A stretch of 49,977 nucleotides of DNA from Acetobacteraceae bacterium (GTDB lineage Bacteria > Pseudomonadota > Alphaproteobacteria > Acetobacterales > Acetobacteraceae): positions 1-49,977 of the forward strand of contig DNXO01000054.1 of NCBI GenBank assembly GCA_003506895.1, in the 5' to 3' direction. Position numbers and translations under genes: made by a program. Below, piece by piece: positions 41,133-49,001 of this stretch. The notes under the pieces are model-generated. The model did not search any database and was not told the origin of the DNA. It was given only the letters and a program-made list of their open reading frames with translations. Every line of letters begins with the position of its first letter. Positions within the stretch are counted from its first letter, which is position 1.

Positions 41133-42629
41133 CTACCGCCCCAACGTCGGCATCGTGAACTCCGGCCCACGTCGCGTCCCCGCCGCCCAACGCTGCGTCA
41201 CCGCCTTGTAGCGCGTGTAGAACCGCACGCCCTCCGGCCCATAGATGTGGTGATCGCCAAACAACGAGTGTTTCCACCCGCCGAACGAGTGGAACGCCAT
41301 CGGCACCGGGATCGGCACGTTGATCCCCACCATCCCGATCTGGATCGCCTGAGTGAAGTCGCGCGCCACGCCGCCATCGTTGGTGAACAGCGCGACGCCG
41401 TTGCCATATTCGTGCGCGTTGATCAGCCGTGTCGCGGTCGCAACATCCGGCGCGCGGACCACCGACAGCACCGGCCCGAAAATCTCGTCCTTATAAATCT
41501 TCATGTCCGGCGTGACGTTGTCGAATAGGCAGCCGCCCATGAAGAACCCGTTCTCATAACCTTGCAGCTTCAACCCCCGGCCATCGACCACCAGGTTGGC
41601 GCCTTCCTTGACGCCCAGGTCCACGTAACCCAGCACCTTCTGCATATGCTCGCGCGTGACCAGCGGCCCCATTTCGGCGTCCGGATCAACACCCGGAGCG
41701 ACCTTCAGCGCTCGGACCCTGGGCGCCAGCTTCGTCATCAGCTCATCGCCCGCCGATCCGACCGTCACGGCAACCGACACCGCCATGCAACGCTCGCCGG
41801 CCGCGCCATAGGCCGAACCCATCAGCGCATCGACCGCGTCGTCGATGTTGGCGTCCGGCATGATGACCATGTGGTTCTTCGCACCGCCCAGCGCCTGCAC
41901 CCGCTTGCCGTGCTGCGTGCCGCCGCGATAGATCGTCTCGGCGATCGCGGTGGAGCCGACGAAGCTGATCGCCGAAATCCCCGGATGCGCGATGATGGTT
42001 TCAACCGCCTCGCGCCCGCCCTGTACGACCGCGAACACACCGTCCGGCAGGCCGGCTTCCTTCAACAATTCCGCGAGTTTCAGCGCAACCGAGGGGTCCT
42101 TCTCCGACGGTTTCAGGATGAAGCAGTTGCCCGTCGCCAGCGCCACCGGGATCATCCACAGCGGCACCATGATCGGAAAGTTGAACGGCGTGATGCCGGC
42201 AACCACGCCCAAGGGCTGGCGGATCGACCACGCGTCGATGCCCGTGCCGACCTGATCGGTGTATTCGCCCTTCAACAGATGCGGAATGCCGCAGGCGAAC
42301 TCCACCACTTCCAGGCCGCGCTGCACTTCGCCATCAGCGTCCGACAGCACCTTGCCGTGTTCGGCGGTGATGATTTCCGACATCTGGCGCCGGTCGCGCT
42401 CGATCAATTCCTTCAGCTTGAACATCACCCGCGCTCGGCGCAGCGGCGGAGTATTCGCCCAGGCCGGCCACGCGGCGGTGGCGGCGGCAACGGCCTTGTC
42501 CACTTCCGACGCATCGGCCATCGCGACCTTGGCGGTGACTTCGCCCGAGGCCGGGTTGAACACGTCCCCAAACTTACCGCTGGTCCCGGCAACATGTTTG
42601 CCGCCGATGAAATGCCCGATTTCGCGCAT
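41133..42629 (-). CDS. mmsA: Methylmalonate-semialdehyde dehydrogenase (CoA-acylating)
   Basis: A 498-aa aldehyde dehydrogenase, CoA-acylating type, that converts methylmalonate semialdehyde or malonate semialdehyde to propionyl- or acetyl-CoA in valine and related breakdown. Catalytic Cys281 is in GAAGERCMAVS, and Asn149 in GITPFNFPIMVPLWM. The family-specific MmsA pattern (VPLWMIPVALATGNCFILKPSEKDP) is clear, unlike hydrolytic ALDHs, which keep a Glu in ELGGK; here the matching place reads ALGGAKNH. The frame extends to 42752, but the ATG at 42629 has GGAGGAACC upstream and the right N-terminus. It starts just left of the tracrRNA gene. Confidence 0.93.
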   Translation of the reverse strand: MREIGHFIGGKHVAGTSGKFGDVFNPASGEVTAKVAMADASEVDKAVAAATAAWPAWANTPPLRRARVMFKLKELIERDRRQMSEIITAEHGKVLSDADGEVQRGLEVVEFACGIPHLLKGEYTDQVGTGIDAWSIRQPLGVVAGITPFNFPIMVPLWMIPVALATGNCFILKPSEKDPSVALKLAELLKEAGLPDGVFAVVQGGREAVETIIAHPGISAISFVGSTAIAETIYRGGTQHGKRVQALGGAKNHMVIMPDANIDDAVDALMGSAYGAAGERCMAVSVAVTVGSAGDELMTKLAPRVRALKVAPGVDPDAEMGPLVTREHMQKVLGYVDLGVKEGANLVVDGRGLKLQGYENGFFMGGCLFDNVTPDMKIYKDEIFGPVLSVVRAPDVATATRLINAHEYGNGVALFTNDGGVARDFTQAIQIGMVGINVPIPVPMAFHSFGGWKHSLFGDHHIYGPEGVRFYTRYKAVTQRWAAGTRRGPEFTMPTLGR

Positions 42630-42696
42630 GGTGGTTCCTCCGTGATGTCGGGAGGCAAGTAGAACAGCTTTGGATGGGGGTCTAGATGGGGGGCAG

Positions 42697-42795
42697 AGTG
42701 AAAGGGAACGACGGGCCGTAGCCCGCCGCTCATTTGGTGCGCCCGAAGGCACTTGTTAACGCAGGCCCCCGCTTCCCCATCGGCTAAAACAGGTT
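42697..42795 (-). ncRNA. tracrRNA
   Basis: The minus strand carries a 36-nt anti-repeat (42755-42790) that matches the CRISPR repeat at 28 of 36 positions. Six of the eight differences cluster in the part pairing with repeat positions 4-9, so the crRNA:tracrRNA duplex has a lower stem (GUU..CGC with GCG..AAC), a UU/U bulge and a long upper stem (GGCCCCCG with CGGGGGCC). After the anti-repeat come AAG, a nexus-like hairpin GUGC-C-UUCG-G..GCAC (42736-42754) and a terminal hairpin of 11 bp (42706-42731). The hairpin is followed by CCUUUCAC, a weak terminator. The 5' end is uncertain and no clear promoter was found; TTGACC at 42835-42840 is a candidate -35. It is divergent from cas9. Confidence 0.75.
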
Positions 42796-42849
42796 AGGTT
42801 TCTGCAAGCACACGTTGCACGACCAGACGGTTCAGGTCAACCTGTTGCT

Positions 42850-45800
42850 ATGAAGATATCATATCGCCTCGGCGTTGATCTGGGTGCCAATTCGATCGGT
42901 TGGTCCGCCCTTATGTTGGATACGGCCGGCGCGCCGTGCGGTTTGTTGGACATGGGCGTCCGCGTGTATCCGGACGGCCGGAATCCAAAGGACAATACGT
43001 CGCTGGCCGCTGCTCGCCGCGGGCCGCGCGGGATGCGTCGCAACCGCGACCGCTACCTGCAGCGGCGAAGAAATCTGCTGAACGCCCTGACCCGCATGGG
43101 CCTTATGCCCGCGGACACCGATGAACGGCAGAACATCGCAGCGCGCGACCCCTATGCCCTCCGCGCCAAAGCCCTCCACGAAAAACTGGCGCCGGAGGAC
43201 CTCGGCCGCGTCTTATTCCATCTCAACCAGCATCGTGGCTTTCAGTCGAACCGCAAGACGGACCGCGACTCGAACGAAGACGGCAAGATCAGCGATGCCA
43301 CGAAAAGAACGATAGCGGAGTTGCAACTTACCGGACATCCGACAATCGGCAGTTGGCTGGCCGAACGCCATCAGGCTCGGCAACCGGTTCGGGTAAGGCT
43401 TGCTGGATCGGGAAAGACAGAGGCTTACCCATTCTACCCGTCGCGGGACATGATCGAGTCGGAATTCGATACCATCTGGACCGCCCAAGCCGGCTGGAAC
43501 CGGAACCTGACAGAGCCGATGCGGCAGTCTCTGCACCATATTATTTTCCATCAACGCGACCTCAAACCGCCCAAATTGGGGAAATGCTGGCTCGAACCCG
43601 ACCAATTCCGGGCGCCCCGTGCGCTACCGACCGCGCAGCGGTTCCGTATCGCACAAACTCTCTCCCACCTGCGGGTTGTCCGCCCCGGCGTCCCGGACGA
43701 ACCACTGACCAACGACCAACGCGCGATATTGGCCACGACCCTTTATCGAGGCCGCGATTTGACCTTCGACCAAATTCGCAAGCGCCTCGGTCTCCCAGGC
43801 GACACGGATTTTAACTTTCGCGACGAAAAGCTAATCGGCTGTGCGACGGCCAACCGGCTGGCCAATGGCAAAAAGGCACCGATCGGCGATGCATGGCACT
43901 CCCTCGACCTGACGACACAGGACGCCGTGGTCACCGCGATTTTGGATGCGGAAACGGTAGAGGAAGGAATTGAAATACTGAAGACGATCGGCCTTGCGGG
44001 AGAGATCGCCGAACGGGCGGTCAACACCACACTCGTCGATGGTCATACGTCGCTTTCCATGGTTGCGATGGGAAAAATCCTGCCGCACCTCGAGTCCGGC
44101 ATGCGCTACGACGAAGCCGTTAAAGCAGCCGGGTACGTTCACCATTCCGACCGCCGCACCGGTGAAATCCGCGAGCAGTTGCCCTATTACGGCGAACTCT
44201 TGTTCGACCGGATTGGCACCGGCACAGGAGAACCGGCGGACCCTGACGAAAAGCGCCTTGGCAAGGCACCCAACCCGACCGTTCACGTCGCGCTGAACGA
44301 ACTACGCCGCGTCGTCAACGACATCATCAAGCGGCATGGGCCGCCGGCCGAAATCGTCGTGGAGACTTTGCGGGATCTCGGCCGTTCGAAGCTGCAACGC
44401 GAAGCATACAGCGCCGACCAAAAAAAGAACCGCGATGCCAACGACGCGCGCCGGGCAATGCTAACCGAAATGGGCATGCCGTTGAACGGCCGCAACATCA
44501 TGCGCCTGAGGTTGTGGCAAGAACAGGCGGCGGACCCAAAGAACCGATTGTGCCCATACACCGGCACCCTGATCACATGCCGAACCGCATTGTCCGACGC
44601 GATCGAGGAAGACCACATCCTGCCATTCGCGGTAACATTGGACGACAGCTCGGCGAACCGTATGCTGGTGACGCGGGAGGCGAACCGAAGCAAGGCTCGC
44701 CAGTCCCCGTTCACCGCCTTCGGCCACACCGCCCAATGGCCGGACATTCAAGACCGCGTGGCATTTCTTCCGCAGAACAAGCGCTGGCGCTTTCAGCCGG
44801 ACGCCATGGATAAATTTGCCAAAGAGGGCGATTTCCTCGCCCGTCATCTCACGGACAGTGCAACCATTGCGCGCTGGGCCACGGAATACCTGGAAATACT
44901 GGCGCCCGGCAAGGTCTGGTCAATCCCTGGACGCCTCACCGCGCTATTGCGCGATAAGTTGGGATTGCGGCCGGATGTGATCCTGGGCAGCGGCGGGGCA
45001 CGCAAAAACCGTGACGACCACCGCCACCACGCCATTGACGCGGTTGTCGTAGCGCTGACGGATCGCGGCCTGTTGAAACGCACCACCGATGCCGCCAAAC
45101 GGGCCGAAACAACAGGCGAGCGCCTGGTCGTGAAGATGGAGCCGCCCTGGGAAACCTTCGTCGCGGACATCGCGAAACGGGCGCGAACCGTCGTCGTCTC
45201 CCATAAGCCGGACATCGGGTGGCAGGCGGCCCTGCATAACGACACGAATTACGGCATCATCAAGGGGGCTCGGGAAGACCAGGACAATGTCGTGACGCGC
45301 CGCGCGGTCACCGACCTGCTGAAGAAGGACGGCACTCTGGCATTCACCGTCCGCGATCCGGCCTTGATGGCAAAGATCCAGGCGACGGTCGCCGGGGCGC
45401 AGGACATTCCCTCGCGCAAGGCGGCGCTGTCCGCCCTCACCCATTCCGGCGGCTATGTGGTTCGACGAGTTCGGACGACCGAGCGGTTGAATGCGACCCA
45501 AGATATCAATGATCGACGCACGGGAATGCCTTACCGAACCGTCAAGCGCGACGGTAATCACCGCATGGAGTTGTGGCGGATGCCCGATGGTTCGTTCCTG
45601 TCGCGGGTAGTCTCAACTTTTGCCGCCGCTCAACAGGCCATGGCGGCAGCGCGTGGGGACAAAACAGACCGCACCAACGATCCACGCCCACATCCCTCGG
45701 CTAAATTATTGCTACGGCTCCATGGTGCCGACATGGTCACAATCAGCGCTGATGGGAACCGCCGCCTGATGCGTGTTGTGCAGATATCCGACGGCCAGCT

Positions 45801-45972
45801 CACCCTCGCCGCGCATAACGAAGGCGGCAAATTGAGGGACCGCCATAGAGCAGACGATGACCCTTTCAGGTATGTCTTTCTTTCCAGCGGCGCGACGATG
45901 GTCAAGGCAAACCTCAGGAAGATTTTCGTTACGCCCAGCGGGCGTGTCATAAACGGCGATCAGAAACAGTGA
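42850..45972 (+). CDS. cas9: Cas9 endonuclease, type II-C
   Basis: A 1040-aa Cas9, the compact size typical of type II-C. RuvC-I carries Asp10 in GVDLGANSIGW. The arginine-rich bridge helix follows (ARRGPRGMRRNRDR, about 54-67). RuvC-II has Glu505 in IVVETLRDL. The HNH domain has CPYTGT near 568 and EEDHILPF with catalytic His589, then the DDSSANRMLV..N segment. RuvC-III has His727 and Asp730 in HRHHAIDAVVVAL. All nuclease residues are present, so double-strand cutting is expected. The C-terminal ~250 residues should contain the PAM-interacting domain; the PAM cannot be read from sequence. The ATG has no strong RBS. The stop overlaps the cas1 GTG start (GTGA), so cas9-cas1-cas2 form one operon. 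Confidence 0.96.
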   Translation: MKISYRLGVDLGANSIGWSALMLDTAGAPCGLLDMGVRVYPDGRNPKDNTSLAAARRGPRGMRRNRDRYLQRRRNLLNALTRMGLMPADTDERQNIAARDPYALRAKALHEKLAPEDLGRVLFHLNQHRGFQSNRKTDRDSNEDGKISDATKRTIAELQLTGHPTIGSWLAERHQARQPVRVRLAGSGKTEAYPFYPSRDMIESEFDTIWTAQAGWNRNLTEPMRQSLHHIIFHQRDLKPPKLGKCWLEPDQFRAPRALPTAQRFRIAQTLSHLRVVRPGVPDEPLTNDQRAILATTLYRGRDLTFDQIRKRLGLPGDTDFNFRDEKLIGCATANRLANGKKAPIGDAWHSLDLTTQDAVVTAILDAETVEEGIEILKTIGLAGEIAERAVNTTLVDGHTSLSMVAMGKILPHLESGMRYDEAVKAAGYVHHSDRRTGEIREQLPYYGELLFDRIGTGTGEPADPDEKRLGKAPNPTVHVALNELRRVVNDIIKRHGPPAEIVVETLRDLGRSKLQREAYSADQKKNRDANDARRAMLTEMGMPLNGRNIMRLRLWQEQAADPKNRLCPYTGTLITCRTALSDAIEEDHILPFAVTLDDSSANRMLVTREANRSKARQSPFTAFGHTAQWPDIQDRVAFLPQNKRWRFQPDAMDKFAKEGDFLARHLTDSATIARWATEYLEILAPGKVWSIPGRLTALLRDKLGLRPDVILGSGGARKNRDDHRHHAIDAVVVALTDRGLLKRTTDAAKRAETTGERLVVKMEPPWETFVADIAKRARTVVVSHKPDIGWQAALHNDTNYGIIKGAREDQDNVVTRRAVTDLLKKDGTLAFTVRDPALMAKIQATVAGAQDIPSRKAALSALTHSGGYVVRRVRTTERLNATQDINDRRTGMPYRTVKRDGNHRMELWRMPDGSFLSRVVSTFAAAQQAMAAARGDKTDRTNDPRPHPSAKLLLRLHGADMVTISADGNRRLMRVVQISDGQLTLAAHNEGGKLRDRHRADDDPFRYVFLSSGATMVKANLRKIFVTPSGRVINGDQKQ

Positions 45973-46910
45973 CCGCGTCGCCGCTCAACCGGGTCGTCGA
46001 GATCGCGGAAGGTGGGCGGCATCTTGCAAAGACCCGGGGCTTTTTGACTGTCAGCGTGAAGGGCGAAGAAATCGGCAGGGTGCCGCTGGATGATATCGGC
46101 GCCGTCATTGCAACCGCGGCCTCGACCACCGCTTCCTGTGCATTGCTGGCGGAACTCGCCGAACGCGGTATTCCATTCGTGTTGTGTGGACGCAACTATG
46201 CCCCGGCCGGGCTGGTTTGGCCCGTCGCCGGGCATCATGCGCAGCAGCGCCGCATGGAGGCGCAACTGGACGCGAGCAGAGTCCTGGGCAAGCGTCTCTG
46301 GGCACAGGTGGTGGCCGCCAAAATACGGCGGCAAGGATGGGCCTTGGCCCGGCAGGGCAAGCCGGCGGGCGCCTTCACCCGTCTGGCGCAGATCGTCAAA
46401 TCTGGTGACCCGGACAATATCGAGGCCCAGACCGCACGGCGTTATTGGCCGCTTCTGATGGGCAATGCGTTTCGGCGGGACGTGGATGCGGACGGCGCGA
46501 ACGCCTTACTGAACTATGGCTATACGATCCTGCGCGGTGCGACCGCGCGAGCGATCGTAGCGGCCGGCTTGCACCCGGGTTTGGGAATTTTTCACCGCCA
46601 TCCGCAGAATGCCATGCCGCTGGCCGATGACCTGATGGAGCCCTTTCGTCCCCTGGTGGATCTGGCGGTTTTGGGAATCATACGCTCCGGCACGCAGCAG
46701 GTGACGCCGGAGGCCAAGCGGACTCTCGCGGCTATTTTGTTGACTGAAGAAACGACGTCCGCCGGACACACCCCGGTATCCACCAGCATGATTCGCCTCG
46801 CGGCAAGTTTAGCCGACAGTTTTTTAACCGGCGAACCGGCACTCGAGTTTCCAATTCTCCCTCCTCCGCGCGCTACGCCGGTCCACGACGACGATGGCCA
46901 GGACCGGTAA
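45969..46910 (+). CDS. cas1: Cas1 integrase
   Basis: A 313-aa Cas1 of the type II subgroup, the integrase of spacer acquisition. The N-terminal beta domain contains GFLTVSVKG and GRVPLDDIGAVIATA. The catalytic alpha domain has Glu152 (DNIEAQTARRYW), His209 (GLHPGLGIFHRHPQN) and Asp221 (LADDLMEPFRPLVDLAV), the metal-binding set, all intact. Starts with GTG overlapping the cas9 stop by 4 bp and overlaps cas2 by 17 bp. The absence of csn2 and cas4 nearby is what defines the locus as II-C. Confidence 0.96.
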   Translation: MTASPLNRVVEIAEGGRHLAKTRGFLTVSVKGEEIGRVPLDDIGAVIATAASTTASCALLAELAERGIPFVLCGRNYAPAGLVWPVAGHHAQQRRMEAQLDASRVLGKRLWAQVVAAKIRRQGWALARQGKPAGAFTRLAQIVKSGDPDNIEAQTARRYWPLLMGNAFRRDVDADGANALLNYGYTILRGATARAIVAAGLHPGLGIFHRHPQNAMPLADDLMEPFRPLVDLAVLGIIRSGTQQVTPEAKRTLAAILLTEETTSAGHTPVSTSMIRLAASLADSFLTGEPALEFPILPPPRATPVHDDDGQDR

Positions 46911-47241
46911 TCCCACTCTGTCCGGGTATCGGTTCATGTGGTTGCTGGTGATGTTCGATCTGCCCGTTGGAAACAAAGCCGAACGCCGGGCCGCGACAAA
47001 ATTTCGCGAATGGCTGCTGGGAGAGGGTTTTGAGATGAGCCAGTTCAGCATCTACTTGCGATTCTGCGTCGGCAAGGAGCAGGTGGATCGCCGCGTGCGG
47101 GAGATTGCCAAGGAGCGCCCGGATAAAGGTTCGATCCACGTTCTTGCGGTAACCGACCGGCAATTTGAGAATATGGCGGTGTTTCGTGGTCGGAGCCGCA
47201 GCAAGGGCCGTAAGGCTCCAAACCAGCTTGAATTATTTTAG
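46894..47241 (+). CDS. cas2: Cas2 adaptation protein
   Basis: A 115-aa Cas2, ferredoxin-like fold, which dimerises and bridges Cas1 in the integration complex. The core starts FMWLLVMFDLPV with Asp22, then KFREWLLGEGFEMSQFSIYLR and GSIHVLAVTDRQF. A short extension after the core (GRKAPNQLELF) is common in type II Cas2. The ATG at 46894 lies inside cas1; the ATG before WLLVMFDLPV (46936) is an alternative. It ends 64 bp before the first repeat. Confidence 0.95.
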   Translation: MARTGNPTLSGYRFMWLLVMFDLPVGNKAERRAATKFREWLLGEGFEMSQFSIYLRFCVGKEQVDRRVREIAKERPDKGSIHVLAVTDRQFENMAVFRGRSRSKGRKAPNQLELF

Positions 47242-47305
47242 TGTCGCTTTGGCGACCCTGACCCAGGCTAAAAACTCTTGATATTTAAGAGCATAGCCTG
47301 GGTCA
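47242..47305. promoter_or_regulatory. Cas2-array spacer with palindrome (leader or array terminator)
   Basis: Between cas2 and the first repeat, TGACCCAGGCTA (47259-47270) and TAGCCTGGGTCA (47294-47305) form a perfect 12-bp inverted repeat that ends exactly at the first repeat. Inside it, CTCTT (47275-47279) and AAGAG (47287-47291) pair. On the minus strand this inner stem is followed by TTTTT, a terminator-like arrangement for array transcription running towards cas2. The same segment is where an acquisition leader next to cas genes would lie. The two roles are not exclusive. Confidence 0.5.
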
Positions 47306-47341
47306 GTTATAGCCGATGGGGAAACGGGGGCCAAGCGCAAC
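47306..47341 (-). promoter_or_regulatory. Repeat-internal promoter (example: first repeat; present in all 18)
   Basis: Read on the minus strand, repeat positions 8-13 are TTGGCC, 14-30 are a 17-bp spacer, and 31-36 are TATAAC, the last six bases of the repeat. This is a good sigma-70-type promoter that would start transcription inside the next spacer. Repeat-borne -10 boxes of this kind are established for type II-C arrays of Neisseria meningitidis and Campylobacter jejuni; here it is a prediction. In the degenerate repeat (48485-48506) the TATAAC is kept but the -35 is lost. Confidence 0.6.
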
Positions 47342-48506
47342 GACGCCTGGGACATCCGTGCGGTGACGTTGTTATAGCCGATGGGGAAACGGGGGCCAAG
47401 CGCAACACAGGACCGCGATGCCAGCCGAGATGGAAAGTTATAGCCGATGGGGAAACGGGGGCCAAGCGCAACACGATCGGGGATTGGTGCCTGGACCCAC
47501 GGGTTATAGCCGATGGGGAAACGGGGGCCAAGCGCAACGGTGGCGCGGGAGGCGGCTACCAAGGCAGCGTTATAGCCGATGGGGAAACGGGGGCCAAGCG
47601 CAACGGGCGCAAGGTTAGGGAGGAAACGTCCAAGTTATAGCCGATGGGGAAACGGGGGCCAAGCGCAACCATGGTGCGTCACTTGGATGGCGCGCTGGGT
47701 TATAGCCGATGGGGAAACGGGGGCCAAGCGCAACTTATCGAGCGGGCGAAGGAAATATACCTTCGTTATAGCCGATGGGGAAACGGGGGCCAAGCGCAAC
47801 GCGAATACCCAGATACAATGCCGCAGGCGGTTATAGCCGATGGGGAAACGGGGGCCAAGCGCAACACGTCCAAGGGGATCGGTTCGGCCATCAGGGTTAT
47901 AGCCGATGGGGAAACGGGGGCCAAGCGCAACGCAGAAAGGTCTTCATGTCATCAACGCTGAGTTATAGCCGATGGGGAAACGGGGGCCAAGCGCAACATT
48001 GGCGCCCTCGCTTTCGTTCTCGCCGCGTTATAGCCGATGGGGAAACGGGGGCCAAGCGCAACAAAATCCACGTCGCGAAGAAGCAGCTTGCGGTTATAGC
48101 CGATGGGGAAACGGGGGCCAAGCGCAACAACGTGCTGGGGCGGCTGTCGCGAGACACGTTATAGCCGATGGGGAAACGGGGGCCAAGCGCAACGTTAGCG
48201 ATCGCGAGGTAGTCGATGCTGTTGTTATAGCCGATGGGGAAACGGGGGCCAAGCGCAACTAATCCATGACTCCACCAACGTCAATAAATGTTATAGCCGA
48301 TGGGGAAACGGGGGCCAAGCGCAACAATTACCATGGTGGACAAACCTACTACCGGTTATAGCCGATGGGGAAACGGGGGCCAAGCGCAACATCCCTGATC
48401 GGCGGGAGCGCCAGCGGCGGTTATAGCCGATGGGGAAACGGGGGCCAAGCGCAACATCCCGGACAACAGGCGCGTGGCTGGGCGGTTATAGCCGATGGGG
48501 AAACGG
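47306..48506 (-). CRISPR. Type II-C CRISPR array, 18 repeats + 1 degenerate, 18 spacers
   Basis: Repeat length is 36 bp: GTTATAGCCGATGGGGAA followed by ACGGGGGCCAAGCGCAAC on the plus strand. Intact identical copies start at 47306, 47371, 47437, 47503, 47569, 47634, 47699, 47765, 47830, 47896, 47962, 48027, 48093, 48158, 48224, 48290, 48355 and 48420. A last copy at 48485 keeps only its first 22 bases. The 18 spacers are all different and are 29 nt (nine) or 30 nt (nine) long. I place crRNA transcription on the minus strand: there each repeat ends in TATAAC with TTGGCC 17 bp upstream, and the tracrRNA anti-repeat makes a bulged duplex with the minus-strand repeat. Guide RNAs would be spacer complement followed by GUUGCGCUUGG. 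Confidence 0.97.
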
Positions 48507-49001
48507 TTCGACGAACCGGTCACCCAATCGCAAGCCCGGAAGCAATCTTGACTTTTTTCCTAATTATATCTATAAATCGCGACATGCGCGCCTGTTTTCA
48601 GCCTCACCTTTGGAACGCCTCAAGAGCCGCCACCGCGCAGCGCCGTGGCCGGGCTAACTTCGCATTCCCCCGCCTTGTGCCGCCCCCGCCGCCAAACCCG
48701 GCGGCCGCCATCGTCGGGACGGACGGTTTCCACGGGCAGTCATTCTTATAAACAGGACAAAATACCATAGCGTGGCTTTTGAGACATCCGTTAGACACAA
48801 AAAATCAGAACACATCGACACGGCTGTCTTACGCTCCATCAACGCGGCGGTCCCCCGCATGCCTCCACCAACCTCTTTTCATGGGTCCGAAACCGGAAAA
48901 CCGCGTATTGCTTGCCCTCTGGGGCCGAAGCCGCTAACCCGGCAGCGCTAATAGACCGATCGCGCGGCCACTTCCGTGCCGCCGTCAAACAGGAGAATGT
49001 C
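48507..49001. other. Non-coding region between array and asd
   Basis: Almost 500 bp with no credible gene; the short minus-strand frames at 48604-48860 have random-looking translations. It starts with the palindrome CGGTTCG-A-CGAACCG (48505-48519) at the broken end of the last repeat. It contains the AT-rich promoter-like block at 48540-48585, and ends with a CAGGAGA ribosome-binding site for asd. The function of the 300 bp in between is unknown. Confidence 0.5.
48548..48576 (+). promoter_or_regulatory. Near-consensus sigma-70 promoter beside the array
   Basis: TTGACT (48548-48553), a 17-bp spacer and TATAAA (48571-48576) form a strong promoter on the plus strand, 425 bp before asd. The same AT-rich block has a perfect TATAAT on the minus strand (48563-48568), facing the array but without a good -35. 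It could therefore drive asd or an unannotated RNA rightwards, and possibly crRNA leftwards. Confidence 0.5.

Noticed and set aside
42791..42849. Plus-strand tracrRNA tail running towards cas9 (with TGCAA/TTGCA and AACAGGTT/AACCTGTT stems)
   Set aside because: Possible, but the duplex would lack the usual bulge, there is no terminator before the cas9 ATG, and it conflicts with the repeat-internal promoter direction. The minus-strand reading is better supported.
47278..48751. Open reading frames running through the CRISPR array on both strands, with translations repeating ADGETGAKRN or RWGNGGQAQ
   Set aside because: They are translations of the repeat itself, which happens to lack stops in several frames; no RBS or family similarity.
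48604..48860. Small minus-strand frames between the array and asd
   Set aside because: No RBS, unusual composition and no family resemblance; treated as non-coding.
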